Shown in pieces: positions 25,832-33,038 of a stretch of DNA of 64,000 nt. The first letter of the stretch is position 1, and every line of letters starts with the position of its first letter. This stretch comes from Multivorans sp965232105 (GTDB taxonomy: Bacteria; Acidobacteriota; Thermoanaerobaculia; Multivoradales; Multivoraceae): NCBI GenBank assembly GCA_965232105.1, contig OZ246956.1:3782001-3846000 (forward strand), written 5' to 3'. A model generated the notes under the pieces. It did not search any database. It had not been told where the DNA came from and saw only the letters and a list, made by a program, of their open reading frames with translations. The translations under genes were made by a program, and so were the position numbers.

Positions 25832-26536
25832 ATGTCAGACCATCAACCAGTCCACAACTCACTGCCCACTCTCGCCATGCTCGGCGCCACCGGCGACCTC
25901 GGCGGCGGCCTCGCCCGGCGCTGGGCGGCGGCCGGCTACTCGATCGTCATCGGCTCGCGCTCACGGGAAAAGGGCGCCGGCTCGGCCGAGGACGTGAACG
26001 AGCAGCTTCGCGCCCAGGGCCTGGCCCCCTCGGTCCGCGGCACGGACAACCTGAGCGCCGCCGAGGAAGGCGACCTCGTCGTGCTGACCGTGCCCTACGC
26101 CTTCCAGCGCGGCACGCTGGAGGCCGTGCGCGACGCGCTTCAGGGCAAGATCCTGGTCGACTGCACCGTGCCGCTCGTCCCGCCGAAGGTCGCGCGGGTC
26201 CAGCTTCCCGACGAGGGCTGCGCCGCGGTCATCGCCCAGCAGGCCGTCGGCCCGGACGTGCGGGTCGTCTCCGCCTTCCAGAACGTCGGCGCCGCCCATC
26301 TGCGCGAGGACGACGCAGTGGACTGCGACGTACTGGTAACCGGTGACGACCCGGCGGCACGCGCCGAGGTCATCGAGCTGATCGAGGCGCTCGGGATGCG
26401 AGGCTGGCACGCCGGGCCGCTCGATAACGCCGCCGCGGCCGAGGCCCTGACATCGATCCTCATCCAGTTGAACCGGAAGTACGGCATTGCCGGCGCGGGG
26501 ATCCGGATCACCGGCGAGGTGACCCGGCAGGCCTGA
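25832..26536 (+). CDS. npdG: NADPH-dependent F420 reductase
   Basis: This 234-residue protein has an N-terminal dinucleotide-binding motif MLGATGDLGGGLARRWA, GSRSREKG (recognition of the NADPH 2'-phosphate by basic residues), VVLTVPY, and VVSAFQNVGAAHL, as in F420:NADP+ oxidoreductases. It transfers hydride between NADPH and F420, supplying reduced F420. ATG 25832 was chosen because it directly precedes the Rossmann strand. It opens the F420 operon; cofE starts 124 bp downstream. Confidence 0.88.
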   Translation: MSDHQPVHNSLPTLAMLGATGDLGGGLARRWAAAGYSIVIGSRSREKGAGSAEDVNEQLRAQGLAPSVRGTDNLSAAEEGDLVVLTVPYAFQRGTLEAVRDALQGKILVDCTVPLVPPKVARVQLPDEGCAAVIAQQAVGPDVRVVSAFQNVGAAHLREDDAVDCDVLVTGDDPAARAEVIELIEALGMRGWHAGPLDNAAAAEALTSILIQLNRKYGIAGAGIRITGEVTRQA

Positions 26537-26660
26537 GGTCGTCCGCCTCGGCATCGTCAGGTGCGACCCGCTTACCGGCCGGCTATCCGCACGGTGCGGC
26601 GGCGACCGTCGCCGCGTGGCGGGTAGCCTTCCGTCTCCAAAGCTTCCTTCCCGCTCGATA

Positions 26661-27422
26661 ATGCTGAATCTCAAGTCGGTACCCGGCCTGCCCGACATCC
26701 AACCGGGCGACGATCTGGCCTCCCTGATCGCGGAAGCGATGCGTCAGGCGCGCCTGAAGTTGCGCGCCGGCGATGTACTCGTCGTCGCGCAGAAGATCGT
26801 CTCCAAAGCGGAGGGCCGAATCGTCGAACTGGCGACTGTCGAACCCCGTGCGGAAGCCGTGCGGCTGGCGGCGGAGTGCGACAAGGATCCGCGGCTGGTC
26901 GAACTCGTGCTCCGGGAATCGACCGAAGTGCTCCGCACCGTGCCGGGAGTCATCATCGTCGAGCATCGGCTCGGTCTCGTGCTGGCGAACGCGGGGATCG
27001 ACCAGTCGAACCTGCGGCCCGGCGACGACCACGGCTACGCCCTGCTCCTGCCGGAGGATCCGGACGCGTCGGCGGCGGCCCTGCGTGAAGCGCTCGCGGC
27101 CCGTTTCGGAATCGAGGACGTCGGCGTGATCATCAACGACAGCGTCGGCCGGGCCTGGCGTCTCGGCACCGTCGGGCTGGCGATCGGCGTCGCCGGCATG
27201 ACCGCCCTGTGGGACCTGCGCGGCGACCGCGACCTGTTCGGTCGCGAACTCATGGTGTCTGAGACCGGCATCGCCGACCAGGTGGCGAGCGCCGCCCAGA
27301 TCGTCCAGGGCGAGGGCAGCGAAGGAGCGCCCGTGGTCCGCGTCCGCGGTTTGAAGAAACTCGGGCCGGCCCAGACCGCCCGGGGCCTGCTGCGGCCCCG
27401 CAACCAGGACCTGTTCCGATGA
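26661..27422 (+). CDS. cofE: Coenzyme F420-0:L-glutamate ligase (CofE/FbiB N-domain)
   Basis: This 253-residue protein has CofE segments: GDVLVVAQKIVSKAEGRIVEL (in parts), VIIVEHRLGLVLANAGIDQSN, and GVIINDSVGRAWRLGTVGLAIG. It adds glutamates to F420-0 using GTP. It is the CofE domain only, without the C-terminal nitroreductase-like domain that actinobacterial FbiB uses to reduce dehydro-F420-0. It overlaps cofD by 4 nt. A GTG at 26616 would give 15 extra residues that do not look family-like. Confidence 0.9.
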   Translation: MLNLKSVPGLPDIQPGDDLASLIAEAMRQARLKLRAGDVLVVAQKIVSKAEGRIVELATVEPRAEAVRLAAECDKDPRLVELVLRESTEVLRTVPGVIIVEHRLGLVLANAGIDQSNLRPGDDHGYALLLPEDPDASAAALREALAARFGIEDVGVIINDSVGRAWRLGTVGLAIGVAGMTALWDLRGDRDLFGRELMVSETGIADQVASAAQIVQGEGSEGAPVVRVRGLKKLGPAQTARGLLRPRNQDLFR

Positions 27423-28399
27423 GCGAAGCCGCGGGCCGCTGTCTCGCGCTGTCCGGCGGTGTCGGCGGCGCCAAGCTGGCACTCGGGCTGTCTCGGGTGC
27501 TGCCGCCTGAAGCACTGACGATCGTCTGCAACACGGCGGACGACTTCGATCATCTCGGGCTCCGCGTCTGCCCCGATCTCGACACGGTGATGTACACGCT
27601 GGCCGGTGTCTCCAACCGCGTCACCGGATGGGGTCAGGCGCACGAAACGTGGTCCTTCCTCGAGGCGCTTTCCCAACTCGGCGGCGAGACCTGGTTCCGG
27701 CTCGGCGACCGGGATCTGGCGACGCACGTCGAGCGCACGCGGAGGCTCCGGAAGGGCGAGAGCCTGACCACGGTGACGGACGCGCTGTGCCGGGCACTCG
27801 GCGTCGAAGCGACCGTGCTGCCGATGAGCGACGACCCGGTGCGCACCGTCGTCGGCACGTCCGGCGGTGAACTGAGCTTCCAGCACTACTTCGTGCGCGA
27901 CCAGTGCGCCCCGGCGGTGACGGGCTTCCGGTTCGAGGGCGTCGATGCCGCGCGGCCGGCGCCGGACTTCCTCGCCGCCCTGGAAGACGACGCGACGGCG
28001 GCGATCGTCGTCTGCCCCTCGAACCCGTTCGTCAGCGTGGATCCCGTGCTCGCCCTACCGGGAGTCGAGGCGGCGCTGCGGAGCACGCGGGCGCCCGTCA
28101 TCGCGGTTTCCCCCATCGTCGGCGGCCAGGCCATCAAGGGTCCGGCGGCCAAGATGATGGTGGAACTGCAGATGCCCGTGACAGCCGCGGCCGTGGCCCG
28201 CCACTACCGGGAGCGCCACCTCCTCGATGGCTTCGTCGTCGACCATGCGGACGCCGGCGAAGCGGCGGAGATCGAGCGGGAGGGCCTGCCGACCCTGGTC
28301 ACCGGCACGGTGATGGAGAGCCTGGCCGACCGGGAGCGTCTGGCGCGCGCGGTGCTCGACTTCGCTCGTAGCATCGCCGTACCGGATCGCCGAACGTGA
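27419..28399 (+). CDS. cofD: 2-phospho-L-lactate transferase (CofD/FbiA)
   Basis: This 326-residue protein begins with LALSGGVGGAKLALGLSRVL, then IVCNTADDFDHLGLRVCPDLDT: the CofD GDP/Fo-binding core. Near the end, VSPIVGGQAIKGPAAKMM is another family block. It joins the phosphoryl-lactyl-type side chain to Fo to make (dehydro)F420-0. It overlaps cofE upstream and cofC downstream by 4 nt each, so the three are translationally coupled. Confidence 0.92.
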   Translation: MSEAAGRCLALSGGVGGAKLALGLSRVLPPEALTIVCNTADDFDHLGLRVCPDLDTVMYTLAGVSNRVTGWGQAHETWSFLEALSQLGGETWFRLGDRDLATHVERTRRLRKGESLTTVTDALCRALGVEATVLPMSDDPVRTVVGTSGGELSFQHYFVRDQCAPAVTGFRFEGVDAARPAPDFLAALEDDATAAIVVCPSNPFVSVDPVLALPGVEAALRSTRAPVIAVSPIVGGQAIKGPAAKMMVELQMPVTAAAVARHYRERHLLDGFVVDHADAGEAAEIEREGLPTLVTGTVMESLADRERLARAVLDFARSIAVPDRRT

Positions 28400-29094
28400 G
28401 TGCGGGCGGTCTCTGGGCGGTCCTGCCGGTCAAGGCCTGGTCCGAGGCCAAGCGACGCCTGTCGCCGATCCTGAGCGGCGAAGAACGGCAGGAGCTGGCC
28501 CGCGCGATGCTGGACGACGTGCTCGGCGCGATCGCGGGCGCCTCACGGATCGCCGGAACACTTGCGGTCACCGCGGACAGGGTTGCTGCGAGCTACCTGG
28601 AAGGGGCCGGATGCGAGGTCCTGGCGGAGCCCAGGCGCGGCCTGAACCGGGCACTGGGCACCGCCGCGGACGAGCTGCGGCGCCGCGACGCCTCGACGAT
28701 GCTGGTGTTGCCCATCGACCTGCCGCTTGTCGTGGCCGACGATCTCGACCGGCTCTGCGGCCACCACCTGGAACAGGGGACCGGGCAAACCCGGAGCCCG
28801 GCTGGCCGGGCGACCGTCACCGTGGCGCCTGACCGATTCCGCTCCGGCACCAACGCCCTCGTCTGCTCGCCGCCTGGCTGCATTCCGTTCCGCTTCGGCG
28901 ACGGCAGTTTCCATGCCCATCTCCGGGAAGCGGAACGGGCACAGGCCGCCCACGCGAGCGTCACCCTCAGGAACCTCAGCCTCGACGTTGACCATCCGGA
29001 CGACCTGGCCGAACTGCTGCGGCTCAACCACGCCAGCCGCACCGGACGTCTTCTACGCCGACTCGGTGCTCCGTCACGGCTCGAAGGCCACTGA
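28396..29094 (+). CDS. cofC: 2-phospho-L-lactate / PEP guanylyltransferase (CofC/FbiD)
   Basis: This 232-residue protein starts with GTG. It begins with WAVLPVKAWSEAKRRLSPIL, the nucleotidyltransferase-like motif of CofC, and has VLPIDLPLVVADDLDRL and FRSGTNALVCSPPG. It activates a three-carbon phospho acid (2-phospholactate, PEP or 3-phosphoglycerate, depending on the lineage) with GTP. The exact substrate cannot be read from sequence here. It overlaps cofD (GTGA). Confidence 0.9.
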   Translation: MSAGGLWAVLPVKAWSEAKRRLSPILSGEERQELARAMLDDVLGAIAGASRIAGTLAVTADRVAASYLEGAGCEVLAEPRRGLNRALGTAADELRRRDASTMLVLPIDLPLVVADDLDRLCGHHLEQGTGQTRSPAGRATVTVAPDRFRSGTNALVCSPPGCIPFRFGDGSFHAHLREAERAQAAHASVTLRNLSLDVDHPDDLAELLRLNHASRTGRLLRRLGAPSRLEGH

Positions 29095-29153
29095 ACCGGG
29101 ACTGATACCGTTCGCTATCCGCCGTTGGCGCGTTCTTTCCCGCCGTCATAGCC

Positions 29154-31688
29154 ATGCCGCATCAGCTCAGCGCGTTCCTGGACCGTCGCCCGACCCCCGA
29201 CGAAGCCCGTGCGCTTGCCCGCATCGAGCCAGGCGCCGGCCTCGACGAGTTGGTCGATGTCGCCGGTGAACTGCGTGACCGGGGCCACGGCAACCTCGTC
29301 TCCTACTCGCGCAAGGTCTTCCTGCCGCTGACTCACCTGTGCCGGGACATCTGTCACTACTGCGTCTTCGCCCAGCCGCCGAAGAAGGGCGAGGCGGCGT
29401 ACATGCCGCTGGACACGGTCCTGAGCCAGGCGCGCCTGGCCGCCCAGGCCGGCTGCAAAGAGGCGCTCTTCACCCTCGGGGACAAGCCTGAGCTGCGCTA
29501 CAAGGCGGCCCGCGAGGGCCTGGCCGAGCTCGGCCACGAGTCGACCCTCTCCTACCTCCGCGAGGCCGCGGAACGGGTGTTTACCGAGACCGGGCTCCTG
29601 CCCCACCTCAACCCGGGCCTGATGACGGCGGAGGACATCGAGCGTCTGCGGCCCGTATCGCCGTCGATGGGCATCATGCTGGAGAGCGTGTCCATGCGGC
29701 TGCACGAGAAGGGCCAGGCCCACTACGGCTGCCCCGACAAGGTGCCGCACCGCAGGCTGGAGACCCTCCGGCTGGCCGGCGAGGCGCGGGTGCCCTTCAC
29801 CTCGGGGATCCTGATCGGCATCGGCGAGACCCGCGAGGAACGGATCGACGCCCTGCTCGCGATGCGCGACCTGCACGACGAGTACGGCCACATCCAGGAA
29901 GTCATCGTCCAGAACTTCCGGGCCAAGCCCGAGACCCGGATGGCCGACGCGCCCGAGCCGACACTCGCGGACCTGCTGTGGACGATCGCCGCGGCGCGCC
30001 TCGTGCTCGGACCCGGGATGCACATCCAGGCGCCGCCCAACCTGAGCCCCGGCGTCCTGCCGCAGCTCATAGCGGCCGGCATCGACGACTGGGGCGGCGT
30101 CTCGCCGGTCACTCCGGACTTCGTCAACCCCGAGGCCCCCTGGCCGCACCTCGAACGCCTGGCCGAGGAGACGGCCGCCGCCGGCAAGACCCTGGTCGAG
30201 CGTCTGACGGTCTATCCCGAGTGGGCGCTCGACGGGGAACGCTGGCTCGACGACGGCCGCGGCCAGAGCCGCGACATTCGCCGCCTGGGAGGCGTCCGCG
30301 CCGCGGTGCTGCAGCGGATCGACGCCACCGGGCTGCCGCGCACGGACGAGTGGTCGCCCGGCGAACAGACGCCGCCGCCACGCGCCGTCCTGGACGCGGT
30401 CACGGCGCCGGTCGCCCGAAACGGCAACGGCAGTGGCCACAGCGCCGTCGACGCGGTCTCAGCGCCTGTCCAGGCCATCCTCGATCGGGGCCGCTCGGGC
30501 TCGGATCTGACCGAGGAGCAGATCGCCACCCTGTTCCGCGCCCGCGGCGCCGACTTCACCGCCGTCTGTTCCGCTGCCGACGCGATCCGCCGCGAGGTGA
30601 ACGGCGACACGGTGAGCTACGTCGTCAACCGGAACATCAACTACACGAACGTCTGCTACTTCAAGTGCCAGTTCTGCGCCTTCTCGAAGGGCAAGCTGAG
30701 CGAGAACCTGCGCGGCAAGCCCTACGACCTCGAACTGGAAGAGGTCATGCGCCGCACGGTCGAGGCCTGGCAGCGCGGCGCGACGGAAGTCTGCATGCAG
30801 GGCGGCATCCACCCGGACTACACGGGCGAGACGTATCTCGGAATCTGCCGCGCGGTGAAGGAGGCCGTGCCCGAAATCCACGTCCACGCCTTCTCGCCGC
30901 TCGAGGTCTGGCAGGGCGCCGCGACCCTCGACATGCCGCTCCGCGACTACCTGCTGCTCCTCAAGGAGGCCGGCCTGGGCACCCTGCCCGGCACCGCCGC
31001 CGAGATCCTCGACGACGAGATTCGCGCAATCATCTGCCCCGACAAGCTGAACACGGACCAGTGGCTCGAGGTGATGGAGACCGCCCACGGGGTCGGCTAC
31101 CGCACGACGGCGACGATCATGTACGGCCACGTCGACGGCCCGCGAAACTGGGCCCGCCACCTGCTACGCCTGCGCGACCTGCAGAAGCGCACCCGCGGCT
31201 TCACCGAGTTCGTGCCCCTTCCCTTCGTCCACATGGAGGCGCCGCTCTACCTCAAGGGCCGCGCCCGCAAGGGGCCGACCTTCCGCGAGGCCGTGCTGAT
31301 GCACGCGGTGGCCCGGCTGGCGCTCCACCCCTGGTTCGAAAACGTCCAGGCCTCCTGGGTCAAGATGGGGCCGGAAGGCGTCGCGGCCTGCCTCAACGCC
31401 GGCGTGAACGACCTCGGCGGCACGTTGATGAACGAGAGCATCACCCGCGCCGCCGGTTCCGAGCATGGCCAGGAACTGTCACCGTCCGAGATGGAGGCGC
31501 TGATCCAAAGCGCCGGCCGCGTTCCGAGACAGCGCACGACGCCCTATGGCACGCCGCCGCCGGAACGGGTCGAGACGTCCTTCCAGGCCGCGGAACTGGC
31601 CGCCGTGCTGAACACGCCGGCCCACCGCTATGAGCGCACTGGCCCCTTGCGACTGGTGCGCCCGGGCCTGGAAGCGGACGGCAGCTAA
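29154..31688 (+). CDS. fbiC: Fused Fo synthase FbiC (CofG-CofH)
   Basis: This 844-residue protein has two radical SAM halves. The CofG half has CRDICHYC (C63, C67, C70) and the CofH half has CYFKCQFC (C501, C505, C508); both bind 4Fe-4S and SAM. They build the deazaflavin Fo from a ribityl-diaminouracil and tyrosine. Archaea and cyanobacteria encode two separate proteins; this fusion is typical of actinobacteria and bacteria that acquired the pathway. A low-complexity Ala/Val/Gly-rich linker lies at about residues 405-440. It is the last gene of the F420 operon, 59 bp after cofC. Confidence 0.95.
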   Translation: MPHQLSAFLDRRPTPDEARALARIEPGAGLDELVDVAGELRDRGHGNLVSYSRKVFLPLTHLCRDICHYCVFAQPPKKGEAAYMPLDTVLSQARLAAQAGCKEALFTLGDKPELRYKAAREGLAELGHESTLSYLREAAERVFTETGLLPHLNPGLMTAEDIERLRPVSPSMGIMLESVSMRLHEKGQAHYGCPDKVPHRRLETLRLAGEARVPFTSGILIGIGETREERIDALLAMRDLHDEYGHIQEVIVQNFRAKPETRMADAPEPTLADLLWTIAAARLVLGPGMHIQAPPNLSPGVLPQLIAAGIDDWGGVSPVTPDFVNPEAPWPHLERLAEETAAAGKTLVERLTVYPEWALDGERWLDDGRGQSRDIRRLGGVRAAVLQRIDATGLPRTDEWSPGEQTPPPRAVLDAVTAPVARNGNGSGHSAVDAVSAPVQAILDRGRSGSDLTEEQIATLFRARGADFTAVCSAADAIRREVNGDTVSYVVNRNINYTNVCYFKCQFCAFSKGKLSENLRGKPYDLELEEVMRRTVEAWQRGATEVCMQGGIHPDYTGETYLGICRAVKEAVPEIHVHAFSPLEVWQGAATLDMPLRDYLLLLKEAGLGTLPGTAAEILDDEIRAIICPDKLNTDQWLEVMETAHGVGYRTTATIMYGHVDGPRNWARHLLRLRDLQKRTRGFTEFVPLPFVHMEAPLYLKGRARKGPTFREAVLMHAVARLALHPWFENVQASWVKMGPEGVAACLNAGVNDLGGTLMNESITRAAGSEHGQELSPSEMEALIQSAGRVPRQRTTPYGTPPPERVETSFQAAELAAVLNTPAHRYERTGPLRLVRPGLEADGS

Positions 31689-31710
31689 GACTGGGTGCGC
31701 CGGCCCGCCA

Positions 31711-31771
31711 TCCGTGCGCCCGCTGACGGACGCACGGACTGGTTCACGGGTGGCGCGGACCGCGCCACCCG
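31711..31771 (+). terminator. Two consecutive hairpins after fbiC
   Basis: The first hairpin is TCCGTGCG (31711-31718) / CGCACGGA (31731-31738). The second is a 12-bp perfect inverted repeat CGGGTGGCGCGG (31747-31758) / CCGCGCCACCCG (31760-31771) around a single base. Both lie 23-83 nt after the fbiC stop and before the next operon. No U-run follows, so intrinsic termination is uncertain; they could instead protect the mRNA 3' end. Confidence 0.45.
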
Positions 31772-31865
31772 GGTTCTGGCCGGCATCCGGCGCGGAGCAC
31801 CGGCTCCGAAGATTCGGCCACAGAAAGGGGGCCTCCGGTACCATGCACGACGCAGGAGGTCATCG

Positions 31866-32144
31866 ATGGAACTCGCGATCACCAAGGCCAAGGCCCGCCT
31901 CTCCGAACTTGTCGCCGCCGCGCAAGACGGCGAGCGCGTCGTCATCACGAAGAACGGCGAACCCGCCGTCGAGCTGGTTCGTTGCAAGCAGCGTAAGCGC
32001 AAGGGCGGCTTCGACTTCGACAAGTGGGAAGCCACCCGGCGCCGGATGGGGATCAAGGACGCGCCGCCGGAAGAGGCCAAGGCGATGCGCGAAGCGTTCC
32101 ACGACGCAGCGCTGAGCCGGCGGGTCCTCGGCCTCGACGACTAG
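31866..32144 (+). CDS. Phd/YefM-family antitoxin
   Basis: This 92-residue protein begins MELAITKAKARLSELVAAAQ and continues ERVVITKNGEPAVELV, the Phd N-terminal fold. An AGGAGG Shine-Dalgarno lies ~7 nt upstream of ATG 31866. The tail (KWEATRRRMGIKDAPPEEAKAMREAF) is longer than that of the paralogue at 25401. The TAG stop (32142-32144) is in the same frame as the PIN toxin that follows, which is unusual. Confidence 0.88.
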   Translation: MELAITKAKARLSELVAAAQDGERVVITKNGEPAVELVRCKQRKRKGGFDFDKWEATRRRMGIKDAPPEEAKAMREAFHDAALSRRVLGLDD

Positions 32145-32213
32145 CTCCGGCCGTTCGACGATTCGGAAGCGCCGAAGCGCATCCTGCTGGACGCGTCCTA
32201 CATCTACAGGCTG

Positions 32214-32570
32214 ATGGAGTTGTACGGGCGATTCCCGGAAGATGCCCGTGCCTTGATTGAGGAGAACGACGCGGAACTCTACGTGAGCGCGGTGTCCATC
32301 TGGGAGATGCGCCTGAAGTACCGCGCTCTTCATCCCTCGGGCGATCGCAAGAGCCCCCACAACCCCAGCGATGTCCTCAAAACACTGGAGGGCCACGACG
32401 TCACGTTCCTGCCAATCGATGCCCATCACGCGGCCCGCGATCTGAACGTGCCGCTCGGGCACAAGGATCCGTTCGATGAGTTATTGCTCGTTCAGGCCCA
32501 GGAAGAGAGGCTCAGATTCCTGACGGCGGACCGGCAGCTCGACGGACATCCCCTGGCCATCACCGTGTAG
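32214..32570 (+). CDS. VapC-type PIN toxin; true N-terminus upstream of first usable start
   Basis: From ATG 32214 this is 118 residues with SAVSIWEMRLKYRAL and HKDPFDELLLVQAQEERLRFLTADR, closely matching the PIN toxin at 25018. The conserved first strand and catalytic Asp (ILLDASYIYRLM) are encoded upstream at 32181-32213. No ATG, GTG or TTG occurs in frame between the antitoxin TAG at 32142 and that Asp (32190). Either translation starts at ATC 32181 or CTG 32184/32187, the TAG is read through, or the toxin is truncated and inactive. The gene meets the convergent ASCH gene with no bases between stops. Confidence 0.7.
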   Translation: MELYGRFPEDARALIEENDAELYVSAVSIWEMRLKYRALHPSGDRKSPHNPSDVLKTLEGHDVTFLPIDAHHAARDLNVPLGHKDPFDELLLVQAQEERLRFLTADRQLDGHPLAITV

Positions 32571-33038
32571 CTAGCTGTTGGATCGAGGGATGGTCGCTGA
32601 AGCCACAACTGCTGGGCGTTCCGTGCTACACCTTGCCTCCAACGCCGCCAGGAGCTCGTCGTCGCGGAGGAACGCGTAGGACTGCGGCGGGTGAAACGCC
32701 GGTGTCTCGCTCCGCGCGCAGAGAGGCACCTCAAGTTCGGTTATCTCGGTCAGAGTCAGCGCGGCTACGAGTGCGGCATCTCCGACGTAGGCGTCAAACT
32801 CCCAGCGGTCGATGCCGACTCGGTCGCCGAACGCATGCCAGATTTCGTCTGGCGCTTCCAGGGCCACTCCTTGAAGCCGGGCGAATGCCACCACCTGCCG
32901 GCGCGGACTCGTTGCGTAGATCCAGATTCTTGCTCCGGCGGGCGCTCGGACTGCTCGTTTGCGGATCTCGACCGTCTTGCAACCCGAGATGAGCATGTCG
33001 ACGTACGGCGGCTTAACCGACATGAGGATGTCGGTCAC
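32571..33038 (-). CDS. ASCH-domain protein, partner of GNAT-PIN protein
   Basis: This 155-residue protein starts GTG 33038, overlapping the upstream stop (GTGA). It contains ILMSVKPPYVDMLISG then KTVEIRKR, ARIWIYATSP, and QVVAFARLQGV, the ASCH (PUA-like) pattern with the K-x-x-E near the N-terminus. ASCH proteins bind RNA; some hydrolyse N4-acetylcytidine. Its partner upstream carries acetyltransferase and nuclease domains, so a role in recognising or reversing an RNA modification is possible. That is inference. The C-terminal ~30 residues look disordered. Confidence 0.72.
   Translation of the reverse strand: MTDILMSVKPPYVDMLISGCKTVEIRKRAVRAPAGARIWIYATSPRRQVVAFARLQGVALEAPDEIWHAFGDRVGIDRWEFDAYVGDAALVAALTLTEITELEVPLCARSETPAFHPPQSYAFLRDDELLAALEARCSTERPAVVASATIPRSNS

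Noticed and set aside
29115..30440. Minus-strand open frame over fbiC
   Set aside because: It is antisense to conserved radical SAM sequence; the composition is that of a shadow frame.
32024..32260. Alternative plus-strand frame across the antitoxin-toxin junction as the toxin N-terminus
   Set aside because: It is Arg/Pro-rich without PIN sequence; the PIN start is in the frame of the antitoxin stop.
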